From NCBI GenBank assembly GCA_030605795.1, contig JAUWHR010000066.1, positions 1 through 35,295 of the forward strand: a stretch of 35,295 nucleotides of DNA, read 5' to 3'. Within the stretch, counting starts at the first letter, position 1, and every line of letters starts with the position of its first letter. The stretch is from Anaerolineae bacterium (GTDB taxonomy: Bacteria > Chloroflexota > Anaerolineae > Anaerolineales > E44-bin32). The notes beneath the pieces were generated by a model, which was given only the letters and a program-made list of their open reading frames with translations, searched no databases and was not told the origin of the DNA. Shown piece by piece: positions 32,837 through 35,295 of the stretch. The translations under genes were made by a program, and so were the position numbers.

Positions 32837-33562
32837 ATGTCATCTCTATTCACAACCCTGATTATGAACGCCCGTCCCGGAGCGGGTAAGAGCGAGATTA
32901 TTCATTTCCTGCAGCAGATCGCTCTAAGCGAACGAATCGCTCGATTCCATATTGGTCCGATGCACGTACTGGATGACTTCCCCTTGCTTTGGGCGTGGTT
33001 TGAGGAAGACGATTTGTTGGAACGGGTCTTTGATCGTCCTCGATTACACACCACCCACGATGGTTACTTCATCCACAACGACCTTTGGCATCTGCTGATC
33101 CGTCGCCTTAGCTTGGCATACGATAAATGGCGTCGTGATGTCAGAGATGAAAGCACCATTGTAATTGAGTTTGCGCGCGGCACGGAACATGGCGGATACC
33201 AAGCCGCCTACGAGCACCTGAGCGACTCCATTTTGCATGAAGCCGCCTGCCTATATGTAAGAGTCTCTTTTAAGGAATCGCTGCGTAAGAACCGCGCCCG
33301 GCGTAGCATAGAACGCCCCGATAGCATCCTCGAGCACAGTCTACCTGATGAAAAGCTTGAACGCCTGTATCGCGACGACGATTGGAATGACCTCACCGCT
33401 GCCAACCCTACTCATCTGACAGTACGAGGAATTCATATCCCCTACGTCGTCTTTGAAAACGAGGATGATGTCACAACCGCCGGAGGGCTGGAGCTAGGAG
33501 ATCGTCTAGAGACCGTCCTTGGAAGACTGTGGTTGATTCGGCATGGAGAGCCAGCAGTCTAG
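32837..33562 (+). CDS. P-loop NTPase of unknown role
   Basis: 241 residues. ATG 32837 has AGAAGGA nearby. Walker A is RPGAGKSE (13-20), close to the N terminus as in small nucleotide or adenylylsulfate-type kinases. Further segments (DESTIVIEFARG, AACLYVRVSFKESLRKNRARR, DDWNDL) fit a kinase-like fold with an Arg-rich lid. I do not recognise a specific family. The extreme C terminus reads LIRHGEPAV, resembling the start of histidine phosphatases, but no phosphatase domain follows. The thioredoxin-VKOR gene starts 55 bases downstream. Confidence 0.75.
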   Translation: MSSLFTTLIMNARPGAGKSEIIHFLQQIALSERIARFHIGPMHVLDDFPLLWAWFEEDDLLERVFDRPRLHTTHDGYFIHNDLWHLLIRRLSLAYDKWRRDVRDESTIVIEFARGTEHGGYQAAYEHLSDSILHEAACLYVRVSFKESLRKNRARRSIERPDSILEHSLPDEKLERLYRDDDWNDLTAANPTHLTVRGIHIPYVVFENEDDVTTAGGLELGDRLETVLGRLWLIRHGEPAV

Positions 33563-33565
33563 CGG

Positions 33566-33603
33566 TATAATAAACGCCGTTGTTTATGTCCCTAGGACAT
33601 AAA
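33566..33603 (+). promoter_or_regulatory. TATAAT box and hairpin before the Trx-VKOR gene
   Basis: A perfect TATAAT is at 33566-33571, but no good -35 is at the right distance. TTTATGTCC (33583-33591) and GGACATAAA (33595-33603) form a 9-bp stem with a 3-base loop. The AGGAG ribosome site (33607-33611) and ATG 33617 follow at once. The stem would be near the 5' end of the message and could affect translation, or it could end the upstream transcript. Confidence 0.4.
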
Positions 33604-33616
33604 TCCAGGAGTCTTC

Positions 33617-34852
33617 ATGAAACGCATTGTCCGCTGTTTCCCGCTGATTTTCCTTGCTCTATTTGCTCTTGCTCCTTCGGCGGCTGCACAGAACCCGATC
33701 GCACGGGCGGTCTTATTCTATTCCCCATCCTGTCCCCACTGCCACACAGTAATGACCGATCACCTGCCACCACTGATCGACAAGTACAACAGCCAAGTTG
33801 AGGTGACCTATCTATCTACAGAGACACCCCTTCAGCCCGAGGAATTGCCACCGCTGATCGGGATAATAGGCGATAAACTACAACTCGTCTACATCAACAC
33901 TGGAACCCCCATCGGTTCAGAGTTTTACTATGCTGCGGTCGAACACTTCGACATCCCCGATGAACGTAAGGGAGTGCCGGCTTTAATTGTGGGCGAAACT
34001 GTACTCGTCGGTTCATTCGAAATCCCAGATCAATTTCCGGGTATCATCGAGCAGGGACTCGCCCAAGACGGAATAGACTGGCCTGAAATCCCCGGTTTGG
34101 CGGAAGCATTAGCGCGCATGATCCCCGCGCCCACACCCGAACCCACGCCAGAAGACACCCCCCACCCAGCCGAGGAAACCACTACCGGAATCCCCTCGGA
34201 GGTTGCGCCTGCCACAAGCACGCCCCAGACATCAGCCGCTACATCCACATTCAACTTCGACCAGTTGAGACCGACGGTGATCGATATGATAAAGAACGAC
34301 CTGGCGGGCAACATCGTCTCCATTGTGGTGCTGATCGGCTTGATGTTCGCCGTAGTAGCTGTTGGAAGAAAGGTATTTCAACAACCTACCAACCATTCAG
34401 CTTGTAAGATCAACTCGGCCATTCCGCTGCTCGCTGTGTTAGGCATCATTGTCGCCGGTTACTTGGCCTATGTCGAGACCACCGGGACAGTGGCTGTTTG
34501 CGGGCCGGTGGGCGACTGCAACACCGTGCAGCAAAGCGAGTACGCCATGCTGTTCGGCGTCATCCCAGTTGGCGTTCTGGGGCTTTTCGGTTACATCGCC
34601 ATCCTGACAGCTTGGCTCTTCACCCAACCGGAAAACGGATTGCTCTCCGATATGGCCACTATGGCTATTTTTGGGATGACCACTTTCGGTACTTTATTCT
34701 CAATCTATCTCACTTTCCTCGAGCCCTTTGTCATTGGCGCCACCTGTGCCTGGTGCCTAACCTCGGCAGTGGTTATCGCAGTCCAAATGTGGCTGGCCGT
34801 TGACCCTGCAATGTCAGCTCTGTCTCGGTTGCTAGAGGAGCAAGGTAAATAA
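33617..34852 (+). CDS. Secreted thioredoxin-like domain fused to a VKOR membrane domain
   Basis: 411 residues; AGGAG lies 5 bases before ATG 33617. Residues 1-24 look like a signal peptide or anchor. A thioredoxin-like domain follows with the redox pair CPHC (C39, C42) and a VPALIVGE cis-Pro-type segment. A Thr/Pro-rich linker spans about 170-212. The C-terminal VKOR domain (about 230-400) has about 5 membrane helices, the loop cysteines C295 and C301, and the active-site CAWC (C377, C380). VKOR reoxidises thioredoxin-like partners using quinone, so this protein could catalyse disulfide formation outside the membrane in one chain. In the well-known cyanobacterial fusion the Trx domain is C-terminal; here it is N-terminal. 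Confidence 0.9.
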   Translation: MKRIVRCFPLIFLALFALAPSAAAQNPIARAVLFYSPSCPHCHTVMTDHLPPLIDKYNSQVEVTYLSTETPLQPEELPPLIGIIGDKLQLVYINTGTPIGSEFYYAAVEHFDIPDERKGVPALIVGETVLVGSFEIPDQFPGIIEQGLAQDGIDWPEIPGLAEALARMIPAPTPEPTPEDTPHPAEETTTGIPSEVAPATSTPQTSAATSTFNFDQLRPTVIDMIKNDLAGNIVSIVVLIGLMFAVVAVGRKVFQQPTNHSACKINSAIPLLAVLGIIVAGYLAYVETTGTVAVCGPVGDCNTVQQSEYAMLFGVIPVGVLGLFGYIAILTAWLFTQPENGLLSDMATMAIFGMTTFGTLFSIYLTFLEPFVIGATCAWCLTSAVVIAVQMWLAVDPAMSALSRLLEEQGK

Positions 34853-34878
34853 AGTAAAAGCGCCAATCGCTGCCAGGC

Positions 34879-35147
34879 CTACAGGCCAGCGTTCAGGGTC
34901 GGAATAATCCCCGGTGAGGAAGGGACAACACCCGCGCTCGTGGATTGCGCCCAGCCCATTTGGCAAGATGATCACCGGTCGTGTCGGTAGAGCTATCATC
35001 CACAGCCACGATCTCATGCTCTGGCAATGTCTGTCCAAGAAGTGATGCGACCGCCACGTCGACCGTACCGGCTACGTTATAACAAGGTATGAGGATCGAC
35101 ACGGTTGGCACGTCAATGCTATGATCAGGTCTACAAGATTCTTGCAT
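34879..35147 (-). pseudogene. Truncated, frameshifted family-2 glycosyltransferase
   Basis: From ATG 35147 the minus frame reads VSILIPCYNVAGTVDVAV and EIVAVDDSSTDTT, the nucleotide-sugar-binding start of GT2 enzymes with its first Asp pair. It then runs ...LSLPHRG and stops at 34893. Shifting one base inside a GGGG run restores IIPTLNAGL, the expected continuation, before a TAG at 34879. Only about 90 of a usual 300 or more residues remain. A single-base deletion plus 3' loss explains it. Confidence 0.8.
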
Positions 35148-35160
35148 CGCGAGGCTAACC

Positions 35161-35295
35161 ATGAACCTGTCCGAATTAGCGCTTGATGGATTATGGAACA
35201 GCGTCCTGGCTTTCCTGCCCAAACTCGGGTTTGCCATCCTCATCTACCTCGTCGCTCGGTTCATATCTTCCTGGGCGGTAAGGCTCTTACGTAAA
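35161..35295 (+). CDS. MscS-like mechanosensitive channel, N-terminal start (cut by window edge)
   Basis: 45 codons are visible from ATG 35161 (GAGG at 35151-35154) to the window end, with no stop. They encode a short polar start and one hydrophobic helix ending in Arg/Lys-rich residues (FAILIYLVARFISSWAVRLLRK). This fits the first membrane helix of MscS-type channels. Only the start is present, so the assignment is tentative. It diverges from the glycosyltransferase remnant with 13 bases between the starts. Confidence 0.5.
   Translation, partial: MNLSELALDGLWNSVLAFLPKLGFAILIYLVARFISSWAVRLLRK

Noticed and set aside
1-35295. CRISPR array, tRNA or rRNA genes
   Set aside because: No regularly spaced repeats, cloverleaf with anticodon, or rRNA motifs were found on reading the intergenic stretches.

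Overview
The window is a gene-dense bacterial chromosome segment of moderately high GC. Gene content points to an anaerobic or facultative member of the Chloroflexota, possibly Anaerolineae-like: a one-chain pyruvate:ferredoxin oxidoreductase, a NifS-SelD fusion, a T-box-controlled serS, VanW, DUF456, DUF4870 and DUF2148 proteins, Thr/Pro-rich secreted proteins, and palindromic repeats of the TGTCATTGCGAG type. This assignment is inference from gene content; no rRNA or tRNA gene is present to confirm it.

Layout. 1-160: the 3' end of an IS200/IS605-type tnpB and its right-end hairpin. 205-8173 (plus strand): a membrane protein fused to an endonuclease/exonuclease/phosphatase (EEP) domain, an M32 carboxypeptidase, a lipoprotein with two Ig-like domains, a VanW protein, a Trm112-like zinc-ribbon protein and a HEAT-repeat protein. 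8179-14926 (minus strand): DUF456 protein and serS behind a complete T-box leader, then xdhC, then a four-gene ECF transporter operon (THEP1-like NTPase, fused double ATPase, S component, T component) in which every junction is a 4-base ATGA overlap. 14927-15451: an intergenic repeat region with a 187-bp MITE-like palindrome flanked by a 7-bp direct repeat.

15452-19888 (minus): nifJ, a palindrome-rich upstream region and a DUF4870 protein. 20185-23298 (plus): a large soluble hybrid sensor kinase (3 GAF, 2 PAS). 23333-24266: a decayed NAD-dependent epimerase and a DUF2148 protein. 24497-30460 (minus): the NifS-SelD fusion and the sbcDC pair. 30569-32539 (minus): LOG-family protein, a low-GC GNAT acetyltransferase and a HIT protein. 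32837-34852 (plus): a P-loop NTPase and a thioredoxin-VKOR fusion. The right edge holds a frameshifted family-2 glycosyltransferase remnant and the start of an MscS-like channel.

Functional themes: NifJ feeds acetyl-CoA and reduced ferredoxin metabolism. NifS-SelD makes selenophosphate from cysteine-mobilised selenium. XdhC and the THEP1/ECF operon hint at cofactor uptake and molybdoenzyme maturation, although the transported substrate cannot be read from the sequence. SbcCD serves DNA end processing. The Trx-VKOR protein probably drives extracytoplasmic disulfide chemistry. The best-supported regulatory element is the serS T-box, with specifier UCC, a tRNA-Ser-matched UGGC bulge and mutually exclusive antiterminator and terminator hairpins.
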